From positions 50,311-114,310 of the forward strand of contig JAAEAF010014536.1 in the NCBI GenBank assembly GCA_011037195.1: 64,000 nt of DNA, read 5' to 3'. Position 1 is the first letter of the stretch. Every line of letters begins with the position of its first letter. Source of the stretch: Triatoma infestans (lineage: Eukaryota > Arthropoda > Insecta > Hemiptera > Reduviidae). The notes under the pieces are model-generated. The model saw only the letters and a program-made list of their open reading frames with translations. It searched no databases and had not been told where the DNA came from. Shown here in pieces: positions 41,172-54,257 of this stretch. Both the position numbers and the translations under genes were made by a program.

Positions 41172-44100
41172 TTAAATGTATGGACATTTTCCGTCATTGA
41201 GGTAACACCACTCAGGGATTATCTGATCGACTTGGTGACCACGTCTACGCAATCTCTGTCTTGCTTCCCACAATCTAGATTCCACTAGACTCGAAGTTAG
41301 CTGTGATGATGTCCATAATCTTTCAGCAACTGCTGCTGCTCGTGGCCACAATTTCGTTTCCAAATTATTTACATCTACGAGTTCTCCCCACAATGACACT
41401 TCACCACCAAGTACTAACACAAAAAATAAATATTAAGAATTAATACTAATCATAAATAAATAAAAACATAAAAATGTATATATTTGTTGAAAAACATTTG
41501 TTTTATACCTTTCTTATCTTCAGGTATGACATAATCGTATACTGTTTTCCAGTTATGATAAAGTGTGTTACCCCAGAAACCATGATCTAAATACCAAGTG
41601 TCTTTCGTTGCATAGATAACGCTGTATCCTTTGGCAATTAAATCTTCTGGTAATGATTCATATTGTCCAGTCCAAGTCTGTATAATGTACCTTTAAACAA
41701 ATACAAACGACATCAAATTTGTTAATTATTTTCTTTTATTGCTGTAAGAAACAGCATTGCGATCTGTCAAAATTTAGACACTGAATTTTCACCGAAATAC
41801 TTATTTTAAGATATCCTGAATACGAAGAAAATGTTCAAAAATAGTATATACTATATATACCATTAGAGATGCATACACATGCTTTTTCCTGCCAATTGTA
41901 CCTTACGACCAAAGAAATACATCTCTAATGGTGGGGGCCAGTTCGAGCAAGATCTGTAATTAATGAGGAGTAAAATTTATAATAAAATAGTACTTTTCTT
42001 CTTATTCAATCAAAAAAACCGTTATAATATCATTTTGAAATTTCTTATAGGAATCATGTTTTCATTCATAACTTGTAAAATATCGCTCAAAGAAAAAAAA
42101 ACCGTTCAAGTAAATTTTTCTTACAAAAAAATAGAGGAATCTATTTCTTAAATAAAAACCACACCTCCCCATTTGAAAAAATGAAGTTGGTGCCTGTATC
42201 TCGCTTCTGGAAGCACCAAAACAAATTTGCAAATTAAATTTGGTTTTCTAACCAAAAACTACGGAGACCCGTATTTTTTAGTTTTTTTCTAGCTATCTTA
42301 GTTTCCGAGAAAATGTCGTTATCCATATACCTTGGGATATATATATATATATATATCTGTAAAATCCTGAAATCACACTATTCTTACAGTTTCGTTCATA
42401 TACAAGTGCTATGTTTATTGATATGGTGCTGCGCGTGATTTACGAAAATTAACTTGCAAAAATTTTAATTCATTTATTTCCATCATTTTATGTTTATTTA
42501 TAATTAAAACTTGTAGGATATTATTCTCCATAATTAATCATTTCTCTTAGTCTGGCAGCATTGTGTAGATATGTTGGACAATAAATTACAAAGCCATCTC
42601 TTCTTAAGCTAATCTGTGACCGTCCGCCACCGCTTTACAATTTATTCAACGATGCTCCTCTTTGATTTTGTGCGACTTTTTAAACCATGTGGTCCTGAAC
42701 ACAAAGGACATATGATTTTTCCTTCGCATATATCAAGACTGAAGAGCAACAGAGATTATATTGGATTATAAGGAAAATTATTATTATTAGTATTCTTTAT
42801 CCGAAATAATATTTTTACGATACTTTTTCTAGATAATTAAAGGTATGCGCGCAATTGTCCGCAACAAAACGACCGACAACGACAGTCGACAAGTAATTAT
42901 TTAGTATATTTGAAATCAACCAGCGCGCACTATCTGGAAACGGACCACAACGGATCTGCACCGAACTGCACCGAATATTCGGGATGGAATATTTTCGTGG
43001 TCAGTCTGTAGTGGTGCATGGTGGACAGTGAGCGCTATCACAACGGAAGGAACAAAAAAAAAAAATTAAATTGAAGTAGATGAAGAGAATTTAATAATAC
43101 TCGTTAGTGGGTGGATGGAATTTTACGATTTTGGTGACAAAAACTATTTCACTTCCTGAACGGAAAAAGTAATTGTTGAAAGGAAATATCATGTATGTTA
43201 AGTTGAGACATTCATGTATGTTAAGCTATATGGTAAGAAACAACAGTAGTTTTAAGTAAGGGAAGGGAATAGCTAAGTGGTTAGCTTACTGGACTCCTCC
43301 CACTCGGATGACCCGGGTTCGAGTCCAGCTGTGCTGCCCTTAGATCTTTTTTTCCTAGAAGACCCTGCAGCTCACTGTCCGGTGATAGACAGTATTGTCT
43401 GTAACGAGAGAACATTGTCCGGAGGCCGGCAGTGCGTTGAGAAGGCTCCGGGCGCCAATGACCATAGATGTTGGCGCGCCTTAAATTAAAAAAAAACATT
43501 GCAAACGAATTTGTTTTGGTTTTCATTGGTAAATAAATGCAGGTTTTTCTAAAGAAAACTTTGATATGTTGAAGTTCTGAAATTGATTGAAGAAGGACGT
43601 TTGTTCATATATAACATTTTTTAATTTTTAATTTAAATTGAATTCCCCAATAAGTTCCCAAAGGTTTTATTCGTAATAAATAATTCTATGTATGAATACA
43701 TAAATACGAGGATGGGATAAGTTTCCGACCTAATAAGAAAGATAATGACAAATTCATTTTATTTCTCTACAAAATCTCCACGTAAATTGATACACATGCG
43801 CCACCGGTGCTCCAGTGCTCGGAATCCTTCTATGTAGGCGCTTTCGTCCAAGTGTCAAAATAAGCGTTCGTCACTGAAGTGAGTTCGGAATTGGATCCAT
43901 ATTTCTTCTCAGCATGGAATTTTTTCAGGTTTGAACAGAGGCTGAAATCCGAAAGGGCCAAATCTGGTGAATAGTGTAGGCATGCGGCACAACTTCAAAC
44001 TTATTTAAAAAATTTTAGCCATCACACTGAGAGCTTTGTGGCTAGGCGCGTTGTCCTGATGAAACAGAACTTTCTTCTTCGCCAGACCTGGGCTTTTGCT

Positions 44101-47100
44101 CTTAAATTTTGCTTCAACTGATCTAGAAGGTTAGAATAATATTCGGCGTTAATCGTGCTGCCATTTTCTAGATAATCTACCAACAAAATCCCTTTAGCGT
44201 CCCAAAAAAACTGTGGCTATAACCTTCCCTGCAGATGGGCCGCTTTTAGCTTTTCTCGGCTCTCTCTTACCTATCCACTATTCGATTGCTGTTTGGTCTC
44301 GGGCTTATCAACGTTCTTAACATATACTCCTCTCCTACCCTAAAGAGCTGCTGAAGAAGAGCACCAATGGTTCCCGAAACTTAGAGCAACAAAGAATTCT
44401 TTTTTCTTTAGAAACTCCTCTGTCATTGCCGTATAAACATCTCATTAAAAAATGTATATTTACTACATACATGAGATTTTTTACTTGTATTTCAAACCAT
44501 TTTCCCATAAAAATGATTTGGGATTTTCAAGGAAGTGGGATATAACTTCTAAAAAAAAAAGTCACTCAGTTTATCGAAAATTGTAACAACGTTGTCAAGT
44601 TCGGCAGCTTTTCAGCAACTTGAAATATGCAAGGAAGTACATACTTGCATTCTGTTAAATAGTATCGTGATTTCGTGTATAATAAACGTGCGAAATAAAT
44701 CGGTGGGAAACATGTTGTAATCTAAACGGAAAGTCAAATCAAATTTAACTTCTGACATTTGCCCAAATATCATAATTCTTCTTTTGTATAACGGTGGAAG
44801 TAAAAAAAATAATGTAGGTATTAAAATTTTTCATAAAAAACTTAAATGAAACTGTAAATACACATACCTGTTCTTGTCTAAATATTTCTCAATATTTTCA
44901 ATTTCTGTAAGTTGACTTGACCAAAGTATAGGCCTTGTTTTATTATGTCCAACTGCTTCATCCCATGCTTCTAATGCTTTCTTTTGAAAATCAGACCATA
45001 ATGTTAGAAATCCATCTTTAGTACGAGGAATACCTTGAGTAGTCATATAATCTGTTACTTCAGTGCTTGAATTCCAACAAGGAATATGTACCTGATAAAT
45101 ATGAAAAAACAAAATAAATGAAATATAATAACAAACAGGAATATTTGTTGGATTTTGCTTTAATATAATAAAACATCATATTAAATGAATGACCATAAGA
45201 TTTTGAACTGGTTTTGGATATATAATATATAAAAGTAAATAATTAAATAAAGTTTCACATGAAGAAGAAAAGTTGATAGTACCTAGAGAAATGAAAGAGG
45301 AATTTATTGGACATCACTGCTATTCTAAGAGAACGGACTATTGTAAAGTTCTGATTATTTTTCAACAGCTATCAAGTAAGAAAAGAATGAAAAAATTGCG
45401 TGGCTATAAATGTCAGACAAATTTGCATTAGCTGTCATGGTATGCATATTACTAGGAAAGTAATGAAACATCAGGGGATATATATAACGGAGAGGATTGG
45501 GGCCTTGAAATAATTTATTCCTTTAATGTGTCAAGTAATTTATCCTTTAATTTTGGTAATGAAATACACCGATTTTTTCAAAGTTCTGTAACTAAATAAG
45601 ATTATTAGAGCGAAATAATCATAAGCCTTAATATTAAAGACTATTTCATATAGTCTCAAAGCGTGCTTTGACTGGTCAAACATCAAAATTTTCTTACAGC
45701 CAAAAAGATCCGGTGAGTTCATCATATTATATTCAAGGTCTAAATTTTAGCAGCTGGAATCTCGATTCCATCATTTGGGGATAGTAAGCCTTTTGGCAAA
45801 TAGATGGAGTTCTCTTCGTCCCATTTTGGGACGATGACATATTAGAATTACAGAGCAAATACAAGTATATATCATGGTTAAAAGTAAACTTTAGGAATGA
45901 CACTTTGGTGAAAAGAAAAAAGAAAAATAAGACACAGTTATACATAAATAAAAATCTGGTGAGTGTTAAGCATGGCTGAAATATTCTCAAAATCAAGTAA
46001 TTTTAGTAATTGTTTAGTTACCCTTAAATCCTACATAATCTGAAAAGTTCTTTGTGCTGGTGAGACACTAGAGGAAAGCATCCAAAAAACTAATTTTTTT
46101 TTTTTTAGAAAAATCAGAAACACTATCATGACGTTTTCATACTAAAATTATAACAATTCTAATTGACAAATTCGGAAGCATTCGAAATTTCGTAGCCGGT
46201 CAGAAGGATGGGATCCAACTTTGATGGAGAAGTAGCGGCAATATTCTTGACACTACAGGAAATTAAAAAAAGAGGTCTGGATGAAGGTTGTAATATTCGC
46301 CGACTCTCAAGCTGCCATACTAGTTATCGCAGGTGCATCTAAGGAAGAATCCCTTACTGTTCAAAACTGCAGAACGCGATTATATGCACTAATTAATGAG
46401 GGAAATAATATCGCCCTCCAATGGATTCCCAACCATTGTGGACTACATGGGAATGAAGCTGCTGATCGCCTGGCAAAAGAAGTAGCGGAAAAGCCCTAAC
46501 AATGCAATCCCCATGAACACAGCTTGCCGATTAATTTGTGCCGGATCCAGGAATAGGCTGCGAGAGAGCCTGGCTGAGAAGGCAGAAGGAAAAAGATGGC
46601 AACCTCTGATTGATATAAATGGAAGAATTCACAGCGATCTGCCTAGGAAACATGAAATGGCCTGTTTCAGGCTAATAAACGGCAATGATTGCCTCCGAGC
46701 CCACCTCTGACGCATAGGACTAGGTAAAATAAAACAAAACAAAATTGACAAATTAGACTAAAGAGAGCGCATTCTGCTGTCTCACTTATCAAAGCTTATA
46801 AGGGCCGTTTAAAGCCTAACTCATTGGTCCCCTACAACCACAATAATAATCATATTTCTGGAAACATATCTCAAATAGAAATGATTGGTGTTTGTTTACG
46901 AAGTTAAAGAAAATGGTTGAATTGATTTTTGGGATGATCGCGAAAAATAAACATTTGGTAAAGTCGCGTTTTGGGTTGGTGGATTTTGATTGAAATTTTC
47001 GTGTCAGATGTGCAGGTGGTACCTAAACGAATATCAACTTTGAGCTTCCTGTGCTTGTTCGTTTTGGAGATATTTTGTTCACACACATACATCCAGAAAA

Positions 47101-50100
47101 ACAGACTTACCACACAGATACACATATTTTCAGACCATTCGTGAAAAATATTATTTTCGTAATCAAAGAATATTCCTAAAACATGTATTTCTGTTGAAAA
47201 AATAATTTCGAAATTTTGAGATAGTAATAGTAGTTAGTAATTTTGAAATTAGCCGTAATAATAAAAAAAAAAAAAAATATTTCGAATAAAAATGTTATGT
47301 TTATATGTGTAGATAATATACCAAGTTTAAAGAAAATCGTTGGAGCTAATTTCGAGAAATTTGGAGGAATAATCGAGAAAAACGATCCAAAAAAAAAAAT
47401 CAGGAAATTAAAAAAAGGAAATTCTTTTTACGTCTCACTTCCGGCTGACGGATTTTGATCCAAATTTTGGTAATAAAATGTTTTTCGTACTTAAATATCT
47501 GAGTTTCTTGAAATTAAATTTAATTTAGGTTCTTGGTAATTTGGTAATGGAAAATTTTATTTCTTTTTACTACTGGGCCCTACTATTCTCGTTCTGAGAA
47601 TTCAAGTTTAAAGGCTTCAAAGCTGACAAAGGCTCCTTTTTTTTCGCAGGTTATTTGAGTCTGAGAAACGCATGTCTGCAAGAAGTTGTGGAATATTGCT
47701 ACAAAAATAATATTTTAGAATGGAAATTATTAAAAAACTGAGTGTGTAAACTGAATTTGCTTTGTGCAAGTCTGTGTTATCATCACACTATTGACAAACG
47801 CTTCCTGAAGCTGGGCGAACGCTCGAAACCGGTCGATGACCACAAAAAGAAGCAGGCTACCATGGAAAATGTCTCTGATGATTATTAAAAAACAGTCAAT
47901 ACTCCAAATAAAAAAAAAAAAAAAACATTACAGCAGCAAATGGTGCTGTAATGTTATATGCTATATGTAAATCCATCTATTTTAAACTCTTAATTAATTT
48001 TTAAATTGATGAACGTAGTGACCAAAACTACGTGATGATAAACAAAACTTTTTAACCTTTATTACTTTTTTTCTTATATTACTATTATAACTATAAAACA
48101 CTCATATAAATGAATTAGCCTATACTAAAAATAGAAGTGGATTAATTTTTAAGAATTTCACCCGTTACCACTAGTTGCTTAGGAATTCCTAGCAAGAGCA
48201 GCAAGGCCACTGGGACTGGGCTCTGTTTATGTGCACTGTTAGTGCTGATTTCGAAGGATCCATCTTATCAGTTCAAGTTTCAGGGTCACAAGAATGACAT
48301 CATTGCTATTTAGAAATGATGTTTTTTTATAAAAAAAAACTTACTTCATCACCACCCATGTGAAATATATCCTTTGCCGCTATTAAAGACTGTATTTCTT
48401 CATAAAGATCGTGAAGAGTAAAATATAAATTTGGGTTTGCAGGATTAAGTTGTCCACAAGGTGGTTGGACGCAATAATCTCGCCATGGTTCACTATTGAG
48501 ACAAACTACAAGTTTTCCCAATCCAATTTCCTCTCCAAACTCCCATCCATTTCCTGAAAATATTTGTTTTCTTATTTTGTATCTAAAATTTATATAACAA
48601 TCTGATTATATAATAAATGAATACCAGCATGGGCAGGGGCGTCTATTTCTATAAGAATTCTGATTCCTCTTAATTTTGCATAATTTACTAAATTTTTCAC
48701 ATCCTCAGGTGTGTAAACCTCTTTTGATGAGTAGGCACCATATCTTAACATAACAAAAAAGCTTTTGTTAACTTCCCTATAATTACTCATATTTAATTTT
48801 CGTTTGACACTTTCTTAAATCAAAATTAAGTAAGAGATATTTATTTGTTAATACGAGCATGATAAGATACATACTTAGATAAAAGAGGCAATTTGGTCAA
48901 TATTAATGGAAAACTATGTGAATCAGTAATGTGCCAATGTAGGACGTTCAATTTCACAGAAGACATAGCATTTAAAACATTTTTTATGGTATTTACAGAT
49001 AGATAATTTCTAGAACTATCCAAAAGAACTCCTCGGTGTCTAAAAATTGGACGATCCTTAATAGTTGCAGTATCCACTATAAGAGTTGAACAAGAATCAG
49101 ATACTACACGTCTTCCTGTTAACTGCAACAAGGTTTCCAAACCATGTCGAGCTCCATATACTGTAGTAGCGTTGATTGCTGCGCTAACTACATCATCTGA
49201 AAGAAAATAAAATTATGCTTAGAATCAAAATGGAATTAATCTTCCAAAATTAAAGAGAAAAAATTGTTTTTTACCTTTGGTAGCAACGACTATTTTATAA
49301 GTTTCATCCGTCTGTAAATCTAAATCAAGGCTAGATGATATTATTCTGATAGCTATTTTAAATAATGTATCTGGTTTTGTAGGAGGTTTTTCTTGGCACT
49401 CAGTAATTAAGGTTTTTGTAAATATTTTTACAGCGTTTTTCAAAAATAATTCAGTATTAAAATCTGGTGTAAAATAGGTAACTTCGATTTTATTCGGATC
49501 AATTTCTGCAACTTGTTGGCTGAAATTATTAAATAAAGAAATTATAATTCATCTAAGAGAATACAATTTCAAAATTTCAAACAGGAATAAAGAGATAAAT
49601 GTTTTACAATCATGTACCGCCAAGGCTGTTAAATGTTATATTAAAAAAATAACGAACTAAATTTAGAGAAGAGCTTTGTGAACAAGTTAGTTCCAGCTCA
49701 CGATTCCTACTGTATAAACAATTAGATCGTAACTTTGACATGTTTAACTTCATTAATGATAAAGCTCAGTGACTGTACTTTGGTTGAGTTAAGATGGCTA
49801 TTTAAGATCAGAGGTGATTTATTGTATTTGAATGGTGCACCAGTTATTATAAGGGAAAATGTAATGTGCTCCTTATATAATGCCCGTGTTAGGGAGGACA
49901 TTGTTCATTTTAGGCCGGAATGCACCATCATCTTGTCTGAGATCCGTCATCTACATGTAGCTTCTGCTACTTTAACTAAAAGTCTGTTTATTGAACATTT
50001 AGAAAATAATTTTCGTCCTTTAATCAAATACACTCGACATGCCTGGCACTGTCGATACCATTTAAGTAATGGTATTCAATTTTTGAATTTTTGTGATTTC

Positions 50101-50811
50101 ATATTTATTATAATTTTTTGATTGTTTATTTTGAGTTACAAATTATACAAGTAAAATTTTATTTTTGTTTCTTTTTCGAATTATTGTTCATGCTTTTTTT
50201 TTTTTGTATTTTTGTTTTTGTGTGTGTATATTTCTGTTCTGTGAATCGACCTCCGGCAGACGGAATTTTTTTCTATGCCGTATATTACTTGTATCATCTT
50301 TGATAATTATGTACAATTTTTTTTTGGTAAACAAAAAAAAGTGATATTAAAAAAATAAAAATGTACTAATCACCTCATATCAGCTGTCACTGTTGGTAAA
50401 GGCCAGAGAGTACCATATTTTTGACATAATAGCCTACACAATTCGATAGAATCGAAGGTGGCATTTTCTGGTACATTTTTAACAAATTTAGCCTGAGAGC
50501 ATTTTCCTGCCGAACACACGAACCTGCTTTGAAAATAAAATCATTATGTATTCTTTTGAGAAAAATTCAATTAACATAACTTGTTTGGTTTGAAGTAAAA
50601 GTATAATTTAATTATTATATAACTGACATATATATATTTCTCATTTATTTAAAAGGCTTTGGAAGTTGTGGCTAATTGAAATATGAAAAATAAATTCAAT
50701 TTAAAAAAAAAATCATATTTCTTACTTTTCTTGGAAACTAGGTTCTGAGGAAATTTTTCCTGACGTAGTAGAAAGTGCAAAGAAAAATAGTAAAGCACCA
50801 CCTGTCCACAT
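41172..50811 (-). CDS. GH20 beta-N-acetylhexosaminidase, complete, nine coding exons
   Basis: Removes terminal beta-linked GlcNAc/GalNAc from chitooligosaccharides or glycans; secreted or lysosomal by its signal peptide. Coding exons (minus): 50811-50726, 50523-50374, 49519-49275, 49196-48875, 48743-48625, 48553-48345, 45091-44868, 41690-41509, 41413-41172. All junctions are in phase and sum to 1779 nt, a 592-residue protein, the usual insect length. Exon 1 encodes a hydrophobic signal segment (MWTGGALLFFFALS). A Cys-rich stretch and the N-terminal GH20b domain follow. The catalytic barrel starts near residue 215 (RGVLLDSSRNY), then LHWHITD, IDAPAHAG, and HMGGDEV with the catalytic Asp-Glu pair at residues 376-377. 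WGNTLYHNW and GGEVSLWGE form the distal pocket, and the end is CPYI. Introns carry a SINE, a mariner relic, a LINE relic and R copies. Assignment to the chitooligosaccharide, Hexo or fused-lobes subgroup is not settled by eye. Splicing of an upstream exon at 56773-56784 would add six residues. Confidence 0.96.
41735..41830 (+). repeat. R repeat copy 5 (weak head fragment)
   Basis: TTGCTGTAAGAAACAGCATTG, GTCAAAATTTAGACACTGA, TTTTCACCGAAATA are R-head words, strongly diverged. In a hexosaminidase intron. Confidence 0.5.
41859..41932. repeat. 13-bp perfect inverted repeat
   Basis: ACCATTAGAGATG and CATCTCTAATGGT separated by 48 bp. Could be the ends of a tiny MITE or a simple hairpin. Confidence 0.5.
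41933..43257. other. Hexosaminidase intron, nothing recognised
   Basis: Includes a TA microsatellite (42338-42356) and a GC-richer stretch (42840-43030) of unknown origin. Confidence 0.4.
43258..43498 (+). repeat. tRNA-SINE, best full-length copy
   Basis: 241 bp. Box A TAGCTAAGTGG (43270-43280) and box B GGTTCGAGTCC (43316-43326) give an internal pol III promoter; the tRNA-unrelated body follows (GTCCGGAGGCCGGCAGTGC, GGGCGCCAATGACCATAG), then TTAAATTAAAAAAAA tail. Mobilised in trans by an unknown LINE. Confidence 0.93.
43708..44315 (-). mobile_element. mariner-family transposase relic
   Basis: On minus the fragments FWDAKGILLVDYLENGSTIN, SVMAKIF and RALEHRWRMCINLRGDFVEK match mariner transposase in order; the catalytic DN(A)P region is shifted. 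The low-coordinate end ATGGGATAAGTTTCCGACC looks like a terminal repeat. It is joined at its other side to a fragment of palindrome family H3 (44325-44430). In a hexosaminidase intron. Confidence 0.8.
44325..44430 (+). repeat. Single arm of palindrome family H3
   Basis: CTAAAGAGCTGCTGAAGAAGAGCACCAATGG...GAAACTTAGAGCAACAAAG matches 15003-15105; the core is damaged (GAAACTTA). Confidence 0.7.
45092..46190. other. Hexosaminidase intron, nothing recognised
   Basis: AT-rich; no coding domain on either strand. Confidence 0.4.
46191..46720 (+). pseudogene. LINE RNase H domain relic
   Basis: FADSQAAI, then ALQWIPNHCGLHGNEAADRLAKE, the RNase H domain of a non-LTR retrotransposon. A stop at 46497 separates it from the following LPRKHEMACFRLINGNDCLRAHL, the usual C-terminal segment. 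5'-truncated; antisense to the hexosaminidase and in its intron. Confidence 0.85.
46890..47480 (-). repeat. R-related repeat copies 6 and 7
   Basis: 46890-47165 holds GTGTCAGATGTGCAGGTGG, TACCTAAACG, TTCGTTTTGGAGATATTTTG, CAGACCATTCGTGAAAAA; 47275-47480 holds TACCAAGTTTAAAGAAAATC, GTTGGAGCTAATTTCGAG, CACTTCCGGCTGACGGATTT. Both diverged. Confidence 0.65.
47795..47885 (+). repeat. Single arm of palindrome family H2
   Basis: CTGAAGCTGGGCGAACGCTC, GAAACCGGTCGATGACCACA, ATGGAAAATGTCTCTGATG match 5905-5990. Core altered to CTGAAGC, so probably inactive. Confidence 0.75.
49735..50121 (+). pseudogene. C-terminal LINE ORF fragment
   Basis: LFKIRGDLLYLNGAP, a CSLYN..REDIVHF zinc-like segment, and LSEIRHLH resemble the C-terminal part of a LINE polyprotein and the relic at 17488-17844. 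Lies in the intron between hexosaminidase exons 2 and 3, antisense. Followed to 50300 by T-rich sequence and GACCTCCGGCAGACGGAATT, similar to the other copy's tail. Confidence 0.5.
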
Positions 50812-51470
50812 TATTATCTGCAAATGAAAAATTTATTAGAAAAGCAATTGTTCTAATAAATAATAAAAATAATCACAAAATAACACAAATTACACACAAT
50901 ATACACATAATAACAAAAAATTAAATAAAAACATGTATTTACTTAGAATAAATTCACTAAAAGCATAATTAATTAAATGGTAAATAGTATTTTTCAAATC
51001 ATAGAATATTTTATTTATATATTCCTGAATATTTCTCAAGCTATGACCAACTTATTAATTAACTAATGAATCAATACTAATTACTAACTTGTTTAAAATT
51101 TAGAATAATTACAGATTTAAAAAAAAAAGCCACGCGGAAATAAAATGCCAAAAAAATCGCACAAAGTAATCAAATTTATAACAATTGAAAAGTTTTTTTA
51201 TGACAATCATAAGTCTACCAAAAAAAGCTAACTTAATGATTCGAAAATAATCTTAATAACTAGCTTAATATATTTCAAAGCTTATGTACAGTGATATAAG
51301 GTAGTGGAGTTTTTATATTGATAGGCATCAAAACAAAAAACACACATTTCATATAAAGATGAAATAATACAAACTAAAATATATTATTAACTAATTTTAA
51401 TAGCAATTTTTATTATCATTCAGACTTGTTCAAAAGCTGAATGAATGAAACTTTAAGAAAAAAAAAAATC

Positions 51471-52457
51471 TGGTGTGATCCACTCATACAACTTTCTCTT
51501 ACTCAAGTTCTCAAAATTATAATTGACAAATTTTAAAGTTTGTATACCAAATTTAATGCAATTCGTCGAAAACTGAAAAAAAACAGTTCAGTAAAAGCGT
51601 CACTTCCGGTTTACTAATTTTCTTGCAACTTGAAATTTTGGCCATCTATTTATTTCTAATTAATCTTCTTTGGATGACAGAATTGTATAATCAACCTATG
51701 ACAGCACTTTAGAGAAAAACATAACCCCTATCCCACCCCTTAAAGTACCCTTAAATGAATTTTCCCAGAGAAATGTTTTAAATAAAAGTTGTAGATTTTT
51801 GTATGTGTAGTTTATTTAAAATATACAAGGTTTCAAGAAAATTGTGGAAGCCATTTTTGAAAAAATCGCGGAAAAAGTGAAAAAAAAAAAATCATTTATT
51901 ATAGTAAAATGGTAATGTAAACGCACTTCCAGTCATCCGATTTGTTTCAAACTCTGAATTTCAACAATAAATTTAATTCTAGTTAACATTATTTAGATGA
52001 GAGAATTGTATAATAAACTGAAATAGCACTTTAAAGGAAAACCTAACCCCACTCCTCCCCCAAAAGTGCCCTTAAATCAATTTTCCCGGAGAAATGTTTC
52101 AAATAAAAGTTGTAGCTCTTTGTATGTGTACTTGATTTACCAAGTTTGAACAAAATCGTTGGAGCCATTTTTGAGAAAATCGCAAAAAAGTAAAAAAAAA
52201 ACTAGTAAAGTGGCACTTCCGGTTGAGGAATTTTGACAGATAACGTAATGTCAGATCCCATGGTGATATCTAATCGTATTATCAAGTTTCAAATTTCTAT
52301 GGTTTTTCGTTTTTGAGTTATTCTGTTCACATACACACAGACCATTTGCTAAAAACCACTTTTTTGGACTCAGGGGACTTCAAAACAAATATTTTCGGTT
52401 AAAACTCGATATCGAAAATTTTTGACACGATTAAACAATACTAGGAGTAAGAGAAAG
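51471..52457 (-). repeat. R repeat copy 8, full length
   Basis: TGGTGTGATCCACTCATACAACTTTC to CTAGGAGTAAGAGAAAG; three internal modules as in copy 2. Any target duplication is weak (AAAAATC/AAAAATAC). Confidence 0.85.
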
Positions 52458-52671
52458 TAAAAATACAACACAAATAAAGGTCATAGCGTTTGCGCAAAAA
52501 CCGTACAAACGTATCTATATCTATAACGCAAAGAATGCTTGTATTTACTTTTCACAAAATGTAAACATTTACTAATTAAATTATAAGTTCCAGTTACAGC
52601 TGCTAGAGAAAATATAGTTAGCGTATCAAATTTTAGAAACTGAGTTTTCTCCGTAAATACATGCTCTCTTA

Positions 52672-53592
52672 CTGCTATTAAGAGGAAGTATTGTAATCGT
52701 GTCAAATTTTCGATATCGAGTTTTCACCGGAAATATCCGTTTTGAGGTCCCCTGAGTCCAAAAAAGTGATTTTTAGAAAATATGGTGTGTGTGTGTGTGT
52801 CTATGTGAACAGCATAGATCAAAAACGAAAAATCGTAGAAAATTCAAACTTGATATTCCGTTTAGATATCACCATGGGATCCGACAGTGGGTCAATTGTC
52901 AAAATTCCTCAACCGGAAGTACAGTTTTTGCGATTTTCTCAAAATTGGTTCCGACGATTTTCTTGAAACTTGGTATATCAAGTACACATACAAAGAGCTA
53001 CAACTTTTATTTGAAACATTTCTCCGGGAAAATTCATTTAAGGGCAGTTTTTGGGGAGGGGGTGGAATTAGGTTTTTCCTCTAAAATGCTATTTCAGGTT
53101 ATTATACAATTTTGTCATCTAAATAATATTAATTAGAATTAAATATGTTGTCGATATTCAGAGTTTGAAAAAATTGGATGACCGGAAGTGCGTTTTTCAG
53201 TTTTCTGGTATTTTCTCAAAAACGGCTCCAACGATTTTCTTTAAAGTAGTAGTGTACTATAAATATAAAGAGTTACTACTTTTATTTGAAACATTTCTCC
53301 TGATAATGTCATTTAAGGGGGCTTTTGGGGAGAGGGGTGGGGTTATGTCTTTCTCTAAAGTGTTTTCATAGTTGATTATACAATTCTAACATCGAAACAA
53401 AATTAATTAGAAATAAATAGATGGCCAAAATTCCGAGTTTCAAGAAAATTAGTAAACCAGAAGTGCGCTTTTACTAACAGTTTTTTTCAATTTTCGACAA
53501 ATTTCATTATATTTGGTACACTAACTATGAAATTTGTCAATTATAATTTTGATAACTGGAGTGATAGAAAGTTGTTTGAGTGGTTCACACTA
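52672..53592 (+). repeat. R repeat copy 9, head-to-head with copy 8
   Basis: CTCTTACTGCTATTAAGAGGAAG head, GT microsatellite (52786-52800), modules ending at GTTGTTTGAGTGGTTCACAC. With copy 8 it makes a ~2.1 kb inverted pair; the spacer holds a partial second head (52603-52668). Confidence 0.85.
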
Positions 53593-54257
53593 GCCTTTTT
53601 TGTATGGGGTTGGACAGCTAAAAATGTAAAGAAAAAAGTAACTGACTGCATACTAATATATTGTGAGAATCAGAGTATTGCAAGGACTTTACAGAACTGA
53701 TGCAGTGAGTAGTAACGTGAACAGAAATGACAGACTGAACTAGCAGAGAGATGGTGATGTTTCTTGTAGACTATGGGCACAAGGCTGAATTGAAGACTGA
53801 TCTTTTAAGTCTAGCTAGCTCTTATAGATACTTGTGGAAAACTTTCCTTACTTCCCTAGCTAGTAGTAGTGAGATATGTTATGTCTCATGTGACGTGACG
53901 GATGATGTACAGTTTGGCGTATCGCTCAATCTAATTTTTTGTTACAGCCATGATATGCTGCCAGCAATCCATTACATAACTGACAAATGTTTTTCAAATT
54001 GACGTTGGACAAACTGACGTGCATTTTTATCAACATTTAATTACCTTTAACATGAAAGTGTGGTATATTATATCGGTTCTCAGTAAACAGAAACTATACT
54101 TGAATGTGATTATATTTAAGTTCAAGAGACAGCGTCTCGATCAAACCCCAATAACACTTCCAAATATAACAGCGGAAAAATATTTAAAATATTAAAATAA
54201 GTTTTACATATATATCAATTAGATCTCAAATTTAATGAAAATCATTTAACGTTTGAT

